Shown: positions 63,001 through 64,000 of the stretch, in pieces
How positions within the stretch are numbered: the stretch's first letter is position 1
Layout of the letters: each line of letters begins with the position of its first letter
From: Pomacea canaliculata
Taxonomy: Eukaryota; Mollusca; Gastropoda; Architaenioglossa; Ampullariidae
Length of the DNA stretch: 64,000 nt
NCBI RefSeq assembly: GCF_003073045.1
Contig: NC_037594.1
Location: forward strand, 19,226,927 to 19,290,926
Direction: 5' to 3'
Program-made: the position numbers and the translations under genes
Notes under the pieces: generated by a model
What the model was told of the DNA's origin: nothing
Seen by the model: the letters and a program-made list of their open reading frames with translations, nothing else
Database searches by the model: none

Positions 63001-63901
63001 TCTGAAAGTATTAACAAAGTAATGAAGCTTGAAGAATCAAGGGCTGCTTTGGTGCTGTTGCCATGCTACCATTAATTTAACAGCCCTAACATACAAAAGT
63101 ATGATATTCTTTTTTCAACAAATTAAGCTCAAAGAAACTAAAGAAAACTGTTTTATACCATAGGAGTATTCATGTAAACTTTTGCAGTTCTCTCTTCATC
63201 CACAGGTAAAGTTTGCCCTGACTGCAACTTGATCTGTCGCTTGAGCTCATGCAGGTCTTCATCAATCTTTTGACGAGCACTACCATGAAATAAAATGGAT
63301 CTTGTAGAAATCACATACAAAAATATTGCTTAAAATAATTATCCTTTAAAATTCAAACTGGAGTACGAAAGCTCACCTCCTAAACCCATTTTTAGAAATT
63401 TTCCTTAATATTGCCAACAATTGGTTTTACCATTTATTTTAAAGAGCTGCTCTCTTTATATACATACATCCATATAGTCTTTGTATACAAAGATACTGCA
63501 TACAACCCAGCTTCTTACCACACTTTGTGGCATAACGGCTGTCTCTTAAAGCTGCCTCCCCTAGATCATACCTTCCTTATGTCGCCACCCTCACCTCTCA
63601 CCCAACATTTATGTTGGAGAGATGGTGGCAAGATACTGAGTCACAACTCTCTCTCTCTGTATAGATATATATAGAGACCCACTCATATATATATAAAATC
63701 AAACTGGACTTTGAAGTATAATCTTAAAGTACAGCCAATTAGTTTGTACACGGAGCATGTAATATAATTATATAGGGATAAAATAATAACAGATGATTAA
63801 AGTGAAACTTGCTGGGCAAGGAATTCATCACATAGCTGATCCTGTGGCTCTTCAAGCTGCAGCAGAAGGTCCACACATTCAGCCAGCTGCTTAGGAGTGG
63901 A
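54020..63901 (-). CDS. VPS51: VPS51, GARP/EARP vesicle-tethering subunit (C-terminal part)
   Basis: VPS51 joins VPS52/53 (and VPS54 or VPS50) to tether endosome-derived vesicles at the trans-Golgi or recycling endosomes. Exons 5' to 3': 63901-63813, 63279-63159, 62804-62701, 62134-62035, 61882-61782, 60849-60769, 60530-60400, 60020-59898, 59587-59483, 59003-58862, 58614-58386, 57994-57874, 57626-57514, 55136-55058, 54049-54020 (stop TAA). The 5' end lies right of the window. Near-identical family stretches include [71 protein letters not shown] and the final ICERG. The first intron has a GC donor (CA|GCAAGT). Exons 60849-60769 and 59003-58862 each carry one extra base, and the 58386 to 57994 junction is out of phase by one. 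Otherwise the gene is complete and likely functional. Confidence 0.95.
55059..57513 (-). other. Large VPS51 intron (55137-57513), no exon recognised
   Basis: AT-rich with no conserved coding. The flanking exons join directly in frame (AA|C giving the [10 protein letters not shown] stretch), so no microexon is needed here. Confidence 0.5.
60255..60315. repeat. Dispersed short repeat, copy 2
   Basis: The core CATGAGGAGTAACAAGGAAT, preceded by GATGCGGCCCTATGCTC, matches the copy at 10780-10832. It lies in a VPS51 intron. Confidence 0.6.
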
Positions 63902-64000
63902 CTGTCACACAAATCCAAATTTCCATACATACAAGCACATACACACACAATTATTCTGTCAAAAAACAGCATGTATAAATGTATAAAGGCATACTACGCA

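Overview
The window is a piece of a eukaryotic nuclear genome, most likely from a mollusc and probably a gastropod. The reasons are AT-rich DNA, many short exons with GT-AG borders and kilobase introns, animal-specific genes (calpain, aladin, alpha/epsilon-sarcoglycan, VPS51), tRNA-derived SINEs and a non-LTR reverse transcriptase relic. The phylum is inferred from overall character and was not tested. Nothing prokaryotic was seen.

Layout. (1) 1-10.5 kb, plus strand: the 3' part of a calpain gene, 16 exons, with protease core and two calpain beta-sandwich (C2-like) domains. Its introns hold a ~64-bp minisatellite, a cluster of CRE-like sites, a SINE and an internal duplication. (2) 12.4-19.6 kb, minus: AAAS (aladin), a nuclear-pore WD40 protein; one intron carries a ~540-bp near-palindrome. 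AAAS and the calpain gene converge. (3) 21.5-25.5 kb, minus: the membrane and cytoplasmic part of an alpha/epsilon-sarcoglycan, with a 21-nt microexon and two alternative last exons, one ending in PPxY motifs. No ectodomain exons were found. (4) 27.8-33.05 kb, plus: a CRE/E-box/TATA promoter followed by a two-exon gene of about 623 residues. It joins the DUSP-UBL module of USP4/11/15-type deubiquitinases, without the protease, to a coiled coil and a C-terminal KCTD-type BTB. This is the most interesting protein here. (5) 33-54 kb: mostly intergenic, with microsatellites, SINEs, an RT relic, three promoter-like GC-rich islands, an unrecognised three-exon chain (37.8-39.9 kb, plus) and an isolated terminal exon (46.7-46.9 kb, minus). 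(6) 54.0-63.9 kb, minus: VPS51, a GARP/EARP tethering subunit, from its C-terminus back past the right edge.

The genes do not form an operon or an obvious functional cluster. Each of the four recognised conserved genes has at least one single-nucleotide discrepancy in an otherwise conserved exon or across one junction. That looks like residual indel error in a long-read assembly rather than four independent pseudogenes.

Exons were placed by eye from splice sites, phase and remembered family sequence. Borders given without comment agree in phase; the others are flagged.
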